The notes: generated by a model from the letters alone, not told the origin. DNA of 64,000 nucleotides from an uncultured Clostridia bacterium (GCA_934229275.1 CAKQDN010000002.1:17346-81345), one strand, 5' to 3'; positions 1 to 8,963 are shown, counted from the first letter of the stretch. Numbers and translations: made by a program.

Positions 1-335
1 CGAGCGCTTTTACTTCTTCCTGCTCTACAAATACTTTATTGCAGCGAGAACAATGTTTTCCCTCGGTTTTTCCGGTTGCAGTGCAAGTTGCGGCAACCGC
101 TTTATCCGTTACTTCGATATGCCCGAGTGCCGACACGGGCTTTTGTTCTTTTTCTCCGCACTTACTGCAAATGCGCTCCTCTGCGCCTTCCGCTTCACAC
201 GTCGCCGCGGTGAGCGTAGTCCATTCACTCCACGCGTGCGTACATTTAAGCGAAGGAATAATAAAAACCAATGCAAGTGCCGCCAAAACGGTACATCCCA
301 AAACAATTAATGTGATTCTTAATGATTTTTTCATG
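1..335 (-). CDS. Surface/secreted protein with CxxC repeats (partial, N-terminal part only)
   Basis: The 111 visible codons read leftward from an ATG at 335 preceded by AGGAGAAG, and the frame runs off the window edge without a stop. Residues 1-30 form a basic start plus a hydrophobic segment (MKKSLRITLIVLG...), a signal peptide or membrane anchor. What follows is a repeat with paired cysteines (CSKCGEK, CSRCNKVF) separated by ALGH-type turns. The same repeat type occurs in the surface protein at 56154-57776. Function is unknown; an extracellular, cell-wall-facing protein is the best guess. Its promoter contains a G tract and may be phase variable. Confidence 0.7.
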
Positions 336-385
336 GTTTCTTCTCCTTTCATAAGCGTATACATATAGAATATATAATCGTGATT

Positions 386-414
386 ATTATACCCCCCCCC
401 CGCGACTTTGTCAA
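386..414 (-). promoter_or_regulatory. Promoter with ten-G tract inside the -35/-10 spacer
   Basis: Read on the minus strand there is a perfect TTGACA (414-409), a spacer of exactly 17 nt (408-392) and a perfect TATAAT (391-386). Ten of the 17 spacer bases are consecutive G (plus-strand C at 392-401). The start codon of the surface protein lies about 50 nt downstream. A homopolymer here changes -35/-10 spacing when it slips, the known architecture of phase-variable promoters. The length seen gives the optimal spacing, so this copy would be ON. Confidence 0.8.
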
Positions 415-620
415 GCAAATTGCGCCTTTTTATATATTTTTTTATGTGAAATTTTTATTCCATGCAAAATCGTTGCGGCATTTTCCGAGTTCCGAACAGT
501 GCTAAGTTTTATTGCTCCAACCCTGCACATTCCGATCCGTTTTTTTATTTACACCGCGCAAACAATAATAGACAATTTCTTTCTTAATTTATATTTTCAA
601 CCTCGATTCGTTAAAATTTT

Positions 621-2483
621 TTATTCTACCGCTTTCAGGCTTTCGTTCATTCTGGTTTTTACTATTTTCGGTCTTAATATCAGCGTTACGAGCAGCGTAA
701 AAACGAATACGACGACCGGCACGAGCAGCCACATAAACCAACTTACGTTGCCGACCGTTCCGAAACCTATCGTTTTAAAAACGAGCGTCGCAAGACCTAT
801 TCCCGTGGGATACCCGACGATAATTCCCAAAAACACGCTGATATATATTTCGCGATAAATATAGCCGCATATTTCGCCGTCGTGATATCCGAGGACCATA
901 AGCGTCGCTATTTCTCTTTCTCTTTCGCTTATATTTATGGTCGTAAGCGTGTTTATCACCACGGCGGTCAGAAGTCCCGCAAAAATAACCACGACTACCG
1001 CTATTCCGATAATCGCAGGCGAACCGAAGTCGCCGAACAGGCACATATCGAGAAGGGCAAGCCCTGCAAATACCAGCCCCGCCGAAACGGCAACGGATAC
1101 AAGCATCATAAAAAACCGCGTTTTATAACGGAATACGTTTCTCATCGAGGATTTATACTTAAACGAAAGTCGTTTCCAGATAAACGGGATTTTTTCAAGT
1201 AAAATTCTCTTTCCTTTTTTCGGCGGCTTCGGTCGCAGAAGGTCGGCAGGAGCGTTATTCGCAAGTTTCATGCCGATGGAAAATACAGCAATTAACGTAA
1301 CCGCGATAACTACGCCGAGCGAGATAAAGTAATAACTCGGATTGACCACCACCGATATCGGCGGCATAACGTAACTGTAACCGAAAGCAAAACATATCAG
1401 CCACGAAACGCCGTATCCGATAAAAAATCCGATACATCCGCCGACGGCAAGCGCGACGAGCGCAAAGAAAACGTACCTTACGACTATACTTACCGAACCG
1501 TATCCGAGAGTTTTCAGACAAGCGATTTGCGCACGTTCCTCGTCCATAAGACGCATCATAGACGATAACACGACGAGAAGCGTTACGGCAATGAAAATGA
1601 GCATTAAAATATTGCCTATTCCGCGTACTTTGTCCGCACTGGCGATAACCGATTTGAAACTGTAATTGTCGTAAAGCGTAATTATGCGCACGTTTTCGCC
1701 TAAAAGTCCGGTCAATTCGATTTTTTCTTTTTCGACGTATTTTTCGTAACCCGAGGAAAAGGATTTAAATAAATTACGGTTTTCTGCTTTTATATACAGA
1801 TCGCCTTTCGGTAGAAAATCGTAGATTTCGGTCGGACAGTATAAAATATTTTCGAGCAGGTCGAGTTTGTTTATTTCCGTCATGTTATCGGGAATTTCGG
1901 TATCTTCCGGGTTGTTATAACTCGGCTCTCCGTCTTTGCCGAACGTCAGCGGACTTTTAACTACTCCTTTAATCGTAACATTGATTTTACACGGAAACGG
2001 CAAATTAAGTGCGGACTCAAGATCTATATCTACTTTATCTCCGACGGAGTATCCCTTTATTACGTTATCCTTTACTTCGGCATAAACGCAATTTTTGTCG
2101 TCGCTCGTTATTTTTTCGCCTTCGACAAGTTCCAACTCGTTGATTCCGGTATTTTCAAGGTCAAGAAAGTACAGCCTGAGCGATCTCTTTTCGCCAGTCT
2201 GTATATCGAAAGACATTCCCGTTTCTACGTTTTTCTCGCCGTAACGGCTTTTTACCGCGGAAATTTGCTCGTCGGTAAAACCACCCGTCTTGCTTTTCAC
2301 GATAAAATCGCTTACGTTTTGTTTTGTATAATAATTCTCAATGCTGTCCTTTATCATATCGGTCGGCGAACCGATACCCGATATAAAGCCTATCGAGATA
2401 AGAACGATGCCCATAAGAGAAAGAAGCCGTATAAGGTGTTTTTTGAACATCCTGCGGACTGTTTTAAAGTACGTTTTCACCAT
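621..2483 (-). CDS. ABC transporter permease, FtsX/MacB family
   Basis: A 620-residue membrane protein with one N-terminal membrane segment (about residues 15-38), a long extracytoplasmic domain (about 40-280), three membrane segments, a short link, and a second FtsX-like block of membrane segments (about 460-610). This is the two-FtsX-domain layout of large permeases that work with a LolD/MacB-type ATPase on peptide antibiotics or lipoproteins. Its ATG overlaps the end of the ATPase gene by 7 bp, so the two are translationally coupled. Because the partner ATPase carries an internal stop, the transporter may be non-functional. The substrate cannot be read from sequence. Confidence 0.85.
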   Translation of the reverse strand: MVKTYFKTVRRMFKKHLIRLLSLMGIVLISIGFISGIGSPTDMIKDSIENYYTKQNVSDFIVKSKTGGFTDEQISAVKSRYGEKNVETGMSFDIQTGEKRSLRLYFLDLENTGINELELVEGEKITSDDKNCVYAEVKDNVIKGYSVGDKVDIDLESALNLPFPCKINVTIKGVVKSPLTFGKDGEPSYNNPEDTEIPDNMTEINKLDLLENILYCPTEIYDFLPKGDLYIKAENRNLFKSFSSGYEKYVEKEKIELTGLLGENVRIITLYDNYSFKSVIASADKVRGIGNILMLIFIAVTLLVVLSSMMRLMDEERAQIACLKTLGYGSVSIVVRYVFFALVALAVGGCIGFFIGYGVSWLICFAFGYSYVMPPISVVVNPSYYFISLGVVIAVTLIAVFSIGMKLANNAPADLLRPKPPKKGKRILLEKIPFIWKRLSFKYKSSMRNVFRYKTRFFMMLVSVAVSAGLVFAGLALLDMCLFGDFGSPAIIGIAVVVVIFAGLLTAVVINTLTTINISEREREIATLMVLGYHDGEICGYIYREIYISVFLGIIVGYPTGIGLATLVFKTIGFGTVGNVSWFMWLLVPVVVFVFTLLVTLILRPKIVKTRMNESLKAVE

Positions 2484-3178
2484 TCTATCTCCTCAACCGA
2501 TTTAGGATTGTCGTTTGTTTCGATACTTTCGATTCTTCCGCTTTTTATTTTAATTACTTTATCCGCCATATCTTTAAGTGCGGCGTTGTGTGTTACGATA
2601 ATGACAAGTTTGTTCCGCTCGCGAGACAAATCCTGTAAAATTTTCAGTATCTTTTTGCCGGTAACGTAATCGAGCGCGCCGGTCGGCTCGTCGCATAATA
2701 TCAACTTGGGGTTTTTAGCAACTGCTCGGGCGATGGAAACTCTCTGCTGCTCGCCGCCGGAAAGTTCTGCGGGAAAGTTGTCGAGCCTGTTGCCGAGTCC
2801 CACCGATTCGAGAACGGTTTTCGGGTCGAGATGGTTATCGCATATTTAAACGGCGATTTCAACGTTTTCAAGCGCGGTAAGGTTAGGCATCAGATTATAG
2901 AACTGGAAAACAAAACCTACGTCGCGACGTCGATAGTCGGTCAGTTGCTTTTTGTTGAATGAAGTTATATTTTTCCCGTCAAGATCGATTTCGCCGCCCG
3001 TCGCCGTGTCCATTCCTCCCAGAAGGTTCAGGAGAGTTGTTTTTCCCGCGCCGGACGCACCGAGAATTACCACGAATTCGCCCTCGTTCAAATCGAACGA
3101 AACGTCCTCTACGGCAGGTACGGTCAAAGAACCGGTATGATATTCTTTTCTTACGTTTTTCAAAGATAAAATTTTCAT
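2477..3178 (-). pseudogene. ABC transporter ATP-binding protein with in-frame stop
   Basis: Both halves of a LolD/MacB-type ATPase lie in one frame. The N-terminal half has Walker A (GASGAGKTT, about residues 40-48) and the Q-loop region (FVFQFYNLMP). The C-terminal half has the signature LSGGEQQRVSIARA, Walker B (LILCDEPTGALD) and the H-loop (VIIVTHN). A single TAA at 2846-2848 interrupts the frame after NVEIAV; the next codons (ICDNHLDPKTVLESVGLGNR) continue the family without a gap. So this is a nonsense change, not a frameshift. It is either a genuine pseudogene or a base error; restart at a GTG at 2803 would lack Walker A. The gene sits between the MATE remnant and the permease. Confidence 0.8.
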
Positions 3179-3202
3179 AAATCGCTCCTTCTATAATCTT
3201 TT

Positions 3203-3511
3203 TTAATCAATAGGATCTATTATTTTGTTTTGGGGTAAATCAAGTTTACATTTTGCTACAACCGCAATGATAAACGCGCAAATCTGAGCCAACGGTATCG
3301 CCGCCCAAACGCCGTTTAATTTAAAGAAGATCTGTAAAAGCAACAGAAACACGGAGGCTATCGGAAAGCCGAGCGATATAGCCGCTAAACCGATATTCCC
3401 TAATTATCTTCCGATAAAAAATCCATCTGCTATGGTATAAACACCTGAAAGCGCAAAGGCAAAAACGGACGAAAGAACATAGGGAAGAAACATTTTATTC
3501 TTGTTGTTCAT
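3203..3511 (-). pseudogene. MATE efflux transporter remnant
   Basis: The minus-strand frame starts at an ATG at 3511, overlapping the last 17 bases of the MarR gene, and gives an N-terminal MATE segment (FALSGVYTIADGFFIGR). It then has a TAA, and in the same frame a stretch (LGNIGLAAISLGFPIASVFL) and a C-terminal-like stretch (LNGVWAAIPLAQICAFIIAV). Only about 100 codons remain of a family usually near 450, so most of the middle is deleted and a stop interrupts the rest. A MATE gene directly behind a MarR regulator is a common clostridial arrangement, which supports the reading. Confidence 0.7.
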
Positions 3512-3953
3512 TTTGTTGTTCATTTTTCATTTTCTCCGCTTCTTTTTCAAAAACGGTATTAAACAGGGAAACCTCGTCCAGCATTTGCTTAATACGTTCT
3601 TCGCCTATCATATCGAAAACACGACTTTCGATTTCATATAGTTTTTTAAGAACATTAACGGCGTAGAACTTACCTTCATCGGTCATTCGGATATATTTTT
3701 CTCGACGATCTTTAGTTGCGGAATGCAAAGTAATAATACCCTCGGCTTTCAAACTCCGAATAACGGATGAGACTGTTTGTCTGGATAATCCTGTGCTATC
3801 GGAAATCTGTTTCTGTGTTATAGATTCATTATCATCCAATACATATAAAATCAGATAACGATAATAATTTACATTATGTTCGGAACACCACTGTGTATAT
3901 AAAGCGTTTGTTTGACCCCATAAATCCCATAGTTTTCGATTCGATTGTTTCAT
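3495..3953 (-). CDS. MarR family transcriptional regulator
   Basis: The 152-residue protein starts at ATG 3953 (MKQSNRKLWDLWGQT), with GGTGGG just upstream. A longer frame to 4013 exists but would run through the promoter. The winged helix is clear: ITQKQISDSTGLSRQTVSSVIRSL (helix-turn-helix, about residues 45-68) and the wing DRREKYIRMTDEGK. The C-terminus is rich in Glu/Gln. It heads a leftward unit of MATE remnant, ABC ATPase pseudogene and permease, so it most likely repressed drug efflux. Inverted repeats over its own promoter suggest autoregulation. Confidence 0.88.
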   Translation of the reverse strand: MKQSNRKLWDLWGQTNALYTQWCSEHNVNYYRYLILYVLDDNESITQKQISDSTGLSRQTVSSVIRSLKAEGIITLHSATKDRREKYIRMTDEGKFYAVNVLKKLYEIESRVFDMIGEERIKQMLDEVSLFNTVFEKEAEKMKNEQQNEQQE

Positions 3954-3958
3954 AACCC

Positions 3959-4098
3959 ACCATATAATAGTACTTACAAATACCATTATAGTATTTGAAC
4001 GGAACTTTGTCAAGTAGATTTATTTGAAAATTCTGTTAAAAAATTTTTTACCGAAAGCACTTTACGAACAGGTGTTTGCATGTTATACTATAATAGTA
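3959..4098. promoter_or_regulatory. MarR promoter and candidate MarR operators
   Basis: Minus strand, upstream of the regulator, reads AATACTATAATGGTATT, an inverted repeat with arms AATAC/GTATT (about 3981-3997), followed by a related ACTATTATATGGT. Across the intergenic region, at 4086-4098, the plus strand has TACTATAATAGTA, palindromic except at its centre, overlapping a -10 element. The shared core TACTATAAT at both ends suggests one repressor controls both directions. The operator assignment is inference from symmetry and position. Confidence 0.5.
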
Positions 4099-4225
4099 CC
4101 GATAAAAAACCAAGTAACTTCGTCCGGTTCGCAGAACAGAGGCATCGGTTAAGAAGCCTCTAATTTTTCGGTTTAAGCACAAATCGGACAACGGGCGATA
4201 CGGTAGTTACACGCACCCCCCGTGA
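4061..4225 (+). ncRNA. Candidate structured RNA with its own promoter
   Basis: A plus-strand promoter TTTACG-17-TATACT leads into about 130 nt with nested pairings: GTAACT with AGTTAC (outer), GTCCGGTT with AATCGGAC (middle, one G-U) and AGAGGC with GCCTCT (inner hairpin). A competing pairing ACGGG/CCCGT near the 3' side would exclude the outer stem. No convincing ORF follows on this strand. The -10 overlaps a palindrome matching the MarR operator candidates. I could not match it to 6S, SRP, T-box or known riboswitch cores by eye. It may be an sRNA or the leader of a lost gene. Confidence 0.35.
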
Positions 4226-4230
4226 GACAT

Positions 4231-4570
4231 TTTGCACCAACGCTTTGTAAACTTTTCTACTCTTTTTCATCATTCCGACAGCATAATTTTGTTATATTTT
4301 TCTATCAAAACTTGTTTCATTGAGCCAGTGAACATCCAAAAAACAAAAACCGTTGTATTTCATATTGCTTACCCCCCCCTGAGGTCTTTTATGATTTACA
4401 GAAAAAAGAAACGCCCAATCACCTAAATGATAAGTCTTAAGAGAATCCATATCTTTTTCGGCGATTTCTCGGTTTGAACATTCATTCACAATGCGACGAT
4501 AACCGTTAAACTGTGCGGAAACTCAAAACCCAACAATATTTCGTCTATGAAATACCGCCCCGCCTTCCGC
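4231..4570. other. Intergenic stretch without recognised gene
   Basis: Between the candidate RNA and the sugar-transport terminator lie about 340 bases with short open frames on both strands, the longest about 65 codons. None has a ribosome binding site or a recognisable family. There is a run of eight C at 4372-4379, not placed between promoter hexamers. I see nothing else that can be supported. Confidence 0.4.
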
Positions 4571-4577
4571 AAAAGAA

Positions 4578-4606
4578 AAAGACGCTCTCGGGATGAAAGC
4601 GTCTTT
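4578..4606 (-). terminator. Rho-independent terminator of the sugar ABC operon
   Basis: AAAGACGCT and AGCGTCTTT form a perfect 9-bp stem around an 11-nt loop, followed on the minus strand by a T-rich tail (TTTTTCTTTT). It lies about 20 nt past the stop of the MalG-type permease gene. Confidence 0.85.
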
Positions 4607-4628
4607 CGTGATTTTGTTGTTATAGATT

Positions 4629-5528
4629 TTAGCCTTTAAGACCGGAACCTATTGACGTACTCTTAATGATGTAGTCCTGAATGAATATATACGCTATAAT
4701 CAGCGGGAACATACTGACGACGCAGGCTGCCATCTTAAAGTTCTGGTACCGGCTGAGGTCGGATATGTTTTTCAAAGCCAACTGAAGAGTCCACTTGGTA
4801 TCGTGCTGCAGCACATAAATCAACGGTCCCATATAATCGTTGTACGATCCGATAAATCCGAGGATAACACGAACGAGCAACGCAGGCAGCGTCAGCGGAA
4901 TGATAAGCGTTAAGAATATCTTTATCTGACCCATACCGTCGATTTTAGCGGCGCCGATTAAGTCGTCGGGGATACCGGCGATATACTGCTTCAAGAAGAA
5001 TACCTGTCCTATCGAGCCGAGAACGGCCGGCAAAATCAAAGGCCAAGCGGTACCGGAAAGGTTAAGAGTGTTCATCCAGACACGGCTGGAGGACTGAGTA
5101 ACCGAACCGGGCAGCGTCATGGTCATGATCAGGAAGCCGAAAATGGTTTTTCTTCCTGCGAACTCCATTTTTGCGAAGCCGTACGCGGAGATTGCCGAGA
5201 AAAAGACGTTAAGAATACAGGTCGGGATATAATACAGAAGCGTATTGCCCAAACCGAGCAACAAGTTATTGTCATCGGTAAACAACTTGACGTAACTGCT
5301 GAAATCGAATTGCGAAGGCCACCAAATGAAGAAAGACGAACTTGCATCGGCATCGGTTTTAACGGAAGTAATTACGATTATATACAGCGGCAACAAAATG
5401 TACAGGCAGTATATAATAATCATAATATAGCAACCGATAGGCGGGCGCAGCACTTTTTTGGTATTAGGTTTAAAGTTGGCCGAATGGTACATAGACTGAT
5501 CGGCAACATCTACTTTAGCGTGACTCAT
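4629..5528 (-). CDS. Carbohydrate ABC transporter permease, MalG type
   Basis: A 299-residue inner-membrane permease with six predicted membrane segments after a 35-residue hydrophilic N-terminus. The cytoplasmic coupling loop has the EAA form (GAAKIDGMGQIKIF...LTLPAL, about residues 190-215) that contacts the ATPase. It is the last gene of the unit binding protein, MalF-type permease, MalG-type permease, and a terminator follows. No ATPase gene is present; such importers commonly share an MsmX-type ATPase encoded elsewhere. The sugar is unknown. Confidence 0.9.
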   Translation of the reverse strand: MSHAKVDVADQSMYHSANFKPNTKKVLRPPIGCYIMIIIYCLYILLPLYIIVITSVKTDADASSSFFIWWPSQFDFSSYVKLFTDDNNLLLGLGNTLLYYIPTCILNVFFSAISAYGFAKMEFAGRKTIFGFLIMTMTLPGSVTQSSSRVWMNTLNLSGTAWPLILPAVLGSIGQVFFLKQYIAGIPDDLIGAAKIDGMGQIKIFLTLIIPLTLPALLVRVILGFIGSYNDYMGPLIYVLQHDTKWTLQLALKNISDLSRYQNFKMAACVVSMFPLIIAYIFIQDYIIKSTSIGSGLKG

Positions 5529-5540
5529 AGCACCCTCCTC

Positions 5541-6563
5541 TTACGCATCGTAGCAAACCCAGTAGTCGCTGAGTTTGAAACTGACTTTGGTTACGACCAT
5601 GATGATAATAGCGAGCAACCATGCGCACGCGCTGGCTTTACCCATACCGTGAAGTTTCGCTTCGACGAACGCCATCATGTACATATAGTACACGGTTGTC
5701 AGACCTGCAGGTTGTCCTTTCTCGTTTTTCGGACCATAACCGTTGTTAGCGAACAACTGAATGGAGCCCATTGCCTGCAGCGAACCGATAAGGCTGGTAA
5801 TGAACACATAGAACGTGGTAGGCGAAATAGCCGGTAACGTTATGTTGAACAAGACCTGAGCGCTGTTTGCGCCGTCGACCTTTGCGGCTTCGACGAGCGA
5901 GCCGTTGACCTGTTCGAGCGCAGCCTGGAAAAGTATACTTCCGGCACCTGCGCCCCACGTCGTCGTGAAGATGACGAGCGGCATGAACAAATAGAAGTTT
6001 GTGAAGAAGTTTACTCTTTCTCCTCCCATTGCAACTATCATTTGGTTTATAATACCCGTTTGTTGGTCAAATATCAACTTCCACATCATAGTGACGCCGA
6101 CAGAAGAGCAAACGTTAGGTATATAAAGAATGGAACGCCACAGTTTCTTACATTTTACTCGGCTGGTCAAAAGAATAGACGAGAACAGTCCGAGGAAAAT
6201 AGTTAAGGGCAGGCTGAGCGAATAGTACAGCGTGCGGAACAACGACCAGAAGAAATTCGATTCGGCGCTGGTGAGCAGCCAAACGTAGTTATCGAAGCCG
6301 ATGAAACGCGCCTGCGTAATACGCCATTCTTGAAGTTCGGTCAAGCTGAGGTAGATTGACAAAGCAAACGGAACGAGAGCGAACAACACATAGGTATACA
6401 GAGGCCAAAGAGAAAAGCCCCAACCGGTGATGTTCTGCTTCCACCTTTTTACTTTTTTTGCATGGGACGACTTTTCGGGTTTAAACAGATTAGTGTTGGA
6501 AAAAACATCTATTCTGTCGTCCGAAGCAGCCCCTTGCGGCATTGTGATGACGGAATTTTTCAT
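5541..6563 (-). CDS. Carbohydrate ABC transporter permease, MalF/UgpA type
   Basis: A 340-residue permease with a hydrophilic N-terminal tail of about 50 residues, a first membrane segment at about 52-75 and a canonical coupling loop (EAAKVDGANSAQVLFNITLP, about residues 233-252). It forms the heterodimeric channel with the MalG-type protein encoded 12 bp downstream. The gap to the binding-protein gene upstream holds a stem-loop, so permease levels are probably lower than those of the binding protein. Confidence 0.9.
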   Translation of the reverse strand: MKNSVITMPQGAASDDRIDVFSNTNLFKPEKSSHAKKVKRWKQNITGWGFSLWPLYTYVLFALVPFALSIYLSLTELQEWRITQARFIGFDNYVWLLTSAESNFFWSLFRTLYYSLSLPLTIFLGLFSSILLTSRVKCKKLWRSILYIPNVCSSVGVTMMWKLIFDQQTGIINQMIVAMGGERVNFFTNFYLFMPLVIFTTTWGAGAGSILFQAALEQVNGSLVEAAKVDGANSAQVLFNITLPAISPTTFYVFITSLIGSLQAMGSIQLFANNGYGPKNEKGQPAGLTTVYYMYMMAFVEAKLHGMGKASACAWLLAIIIMVVTKVSFKLSDYWVCYDA

Positions 6564-6591
6564 ATTCCTCTCCTTTTAGTATTAACTAACC

Positions 6592-6623
6592 GCATCCCCT
6601 CGACGAAAATTCGCCGAGGGTGC
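6592..6623 (-). other. Intergenic mRNA stem-loop between binding protein and permease genes
   Basis: GCATCCCCTCG pairs with CGAGGGTGC around an A/T-rich loop, with no T-tail on the minus strand. It sits directly behind the binding-protein stop codon. Such stem-loops commonly stabilise the upstream mRNA so that binding protein exceeds permease. The role here is inferred from position. Confidence 0.55.
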
Positions 6624-6656
6624 ATTGCGGTATTTGCAGTAAAACAAATATTCTTA

Positions 6657-8963
6657 TTAAACCTTAGCCAAACCACTTACATAGATGTTTTTGAATGCAT
6701 CGCTACCGAAGTAATAGGAATATGCAACGAGTTTGTTTGCAGAAGCAATCGTGTAGCCGTTAAACCAACTTTCCGGCGTCATAGTATCCTGACGCACCAT
6801 GTTGTTCAGCGGGTTAGCCCATACGTCGATCCATGCGTTATCGGTGAGGTACCACCAGTCACCTGCTTTTTCGTATTCGAGCAGGTCGAAGAATATATCG
6901 AGGTTGAGGTTCTTTTCTTCTTCTTTAATAAAGGTAGAACTGTTAGCAACCGAAGGCTGGTTGGGGATGTATCCCTCGAGAGCCTTGTAGTACTGACCTG
7001 CTTCTTCCTTCACACCGTTTACGGTCATATAGTCGCTGGTCAGCCAGTCGATGACTTTCCATGCAAGGTCCTTATGCTGGGAAGTAGGAGTTATGCAGAG
7101 TGCGACTGCTTCGCTGTGTCCGCCCTTAACGCCTTCCGCTTTAACGGTAGTATCGTTACTAAGCGGATCCTTATATTCCTTATACTGAGGAAGCGGAGCA
7201 ACACCCCATTCGATGTTGTTTGCTTTGGTGAAGGTACGAAGTCTTCCGATTTCGTAACCGCGTTCTACGATCATCGCGATCTGTCCGTCACCGAACTGTG
7301 CGACCGTATCGAAGTTGTTTTCGGTACCGCTGGTCGTAGGCATAATACCCAGTGCTTTACCGACGCAGTTGAGGTATCTGTTGACCGCCGACTTGGTGGA
7401 AGGCAACTGGATGAATTTCGCTTCGGGATTAGCGACGATATCGTCGGTTGCATAGTCCTTGATTTCGGGACGGATAGAGGTATCGGAAGTATATTCGCGG
7501 GGACTTCCGCCGAGAACCGCACCTTCTTCTTTGTTCTCGAAATCATAAATTCTTACGCCGCCGTTTGCCGCCGGGATAAGCAGGTCGCCGTCGTTGAAGA
7601 CGATGTTGCCGTCTTCGTCGATTTCGTACTTGCCTTCGTCATCAACCTTAGGACCGTATTTCTTGACGTTGAGTTTGTCGAGGTATTCGACGGTATCTCC
7701 GGCTTTGTAATGCGTGCCGGTGTTTACGCCGAGGTAATAATCTTTGCCCTCTTCATATGCGTTTTCGGTTACTTTATAGTTTGCCGACCAGTCGGAAAGT
7801 CCGTACGTCCAGGTACCTTCGCCGGTGAGATCCTGCAAGCAGTCGCCGCCGACCGACCAGCCGTAGTTGAACCACCATTCGGTGTAGTAGCCGTAAAGCG
7901 TGGTAACGCTTCTGCCTTTCGCGTCTTTTCTGTTGTGGTTAGTGCTATTCTGCTTCATGGAGAGCAGACGAGCAAGGTCTTCGATTTCATCCCAGTTCAT
8001 TTCAATGGACGCATTGAAGACTTTAACAACTGTGTTAACACCGTCTTCGTTGGGGTTGACCCAGTTAGTGTCTGCGTTTGCTCCGTCGGTTCCGATAAAG
8101 TTATTGACGTAATCCTGTCTGTAATATCCTTTCTTCGGAACGATGATTCTGGAGGTTTTAGCGAAACTGTCTGCCTGTTCGAGAATGTCTGCAGCATAAC
8201 CGGCTCCCGTAGTATTACCGGTGAGCGTGATTTTCTGCGTTTCGCCGTCACGGTTACCGCAAGTGTTGTGGTACTGACCGAATTTGTCGGCGATTTTGTT
8301 ATCGTTCCACAAATCCATGAGGTTCTGACCGATCATATCTCTGGTAAGACCTGCGTATTCCTTTGCGAACTGTTCGAAATTTGCTTCGGTTACGGTGTCG
8401 TTGTCGACAGAAATAACGATAACGCCGACGTTTTCCATAGCCTGACGGTTATAGTATATAGCGGTAGGCGAAGTATCGATCGGAACGCCCCAGAGCGGAT
8501 CGTCCGCATAGGAAGTGTTACCGTTTCTGTTATAGCGGAAACGAGGATAAATGGACGCCCACATTCCGTTCAGTTTTTCCTGATAAGCAGCACCTTTAGT
8601 ATACGCATGAACGTCGGTAAAGAAGCTGTTGTTCGCCCATTTTTTGAACAGACGGTCGTTGACGAACATTACGTCGACGGTGTTATCGGACGCAAGCGTC
8701 TGTCCGGATTCGATACCGCTGGTGTAGACGGAATCCGCGAGGAACTGCGCCATTAAAAGCTGAATGCCTTCCTGACGAGCATACTCGGATTTGTTGAAAG
8801 CCTTTACCATTGCCGTGTATTCGGTTTTCTGTTCCGCATTGCCGTAAGCCTGCATTTTGACTTTGATTCTGTCTTTGTACTCGTCTTTTTCACCGCCGCA
8901 CGCAGCAAACACGGGCATTGCACAAAGCAAAATCGCAAGCATAAGGCTGACTAATTTCTTCAT
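6657..8963 (-). CDS. Extracellular sugar-binding lipoprotein of ABC importer
   Basis: The 768-residue protein starts at ATG 8963 with AAGGAG upstream; a longer frame to 9023 lies in the leader. Residues 1-22 are a lipoprotein signal ending in the lipobox VFAAC, so Cys anchors it outside the membrane. The body is a family 1-like solute-binding protein (WGVPIDTSPTAIYYNRQAM; GVAPLPQYKEY; AWKVIDWL near the C-terminus), rich in Trp and Tyr as expected for oligosaccharide binding. Family members are usually 400-560 residues; the extra length is acidic inserts around residues 300-520. It is first in the operon with two permeases and probably takes up a large or decorated glycan fragment. Confidence 0.88.
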   Translation of the reverse strand: MKKLVSLMLAILLCAMPVFAACGGEKDEYKDRIKVKMQAYGNAEQKTEYTAMVKAFNKSEYARQEGIQLLMAQFLADSVYTSGIESGQTLASDNTVDVMFVNDRLFKKWANNSFFTDVHAYTKGAAYQEKLNGMWASIYPRFRYNRNGNTSYADDPLWGVPIDTSPTAIYYNRQAMENVGVIVISVDNDTVTEANFEQFAKEYAGLTRDMIGQNLMDLWNDNKIADKFGQYHNTCGNRDGETQKITLTGNTTGAGYAADILEQADSFAKTSRIIVPKKGYYRQDYVNNFIGTDGANADTNWVNPNEDGVNTVVKVFNASIEMNWDEIEDLARLLSMKQNSTNHNRKDAKGRSVTTLYGYYTEWWFNYGWSVGGDCLQDLTGEGTWTYGLSDWSANYKVTENAYEEGKDYYLGVNTGTHYKAGDTVEYLDKLNVKKYGPKVDDEGKYEIDEDGNIVFNDGDLLIPAANGGVRIYDFENKEEGAVLGGSPREYTSDTSIRPEIKDYATDDIVANPEAKFIQLPSTKSAVNRYLNCVGKALGIMPTTSGTENNFDTVAQFGDGQIAMIVERGYEIGRLRTFTKANNIEWGVAPLPQYKEYKDPLSNDTTVKAEGVKGGHSEAVALCITPTSQHKDLAWKVIDWLTSDYMTVNGVKEEAGQYYKALEGYIPNQPSVANSSTFIKEEEKNLNLDIFFDLLEYEKAGDWWYLTDNAWIDVWANPLNNMVRQDTMTPESWFNGYTIASANKLVAYSYYFGSDAFKNIYVSGLAKV

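Noticed and set aside
4372..4379. Second phase-variable tract (eight C)
   Set aside because: It is not between recognisable promoter boxes and no supported gene contains it.
6462..8756. A 764-codon open frame on the plus strand
   Set aside because: It is antisense to the sugar-binding lipoprotein gene, has no ribosome binding site and no family motif; codon bias of the real gene keeps the opposite frame open.
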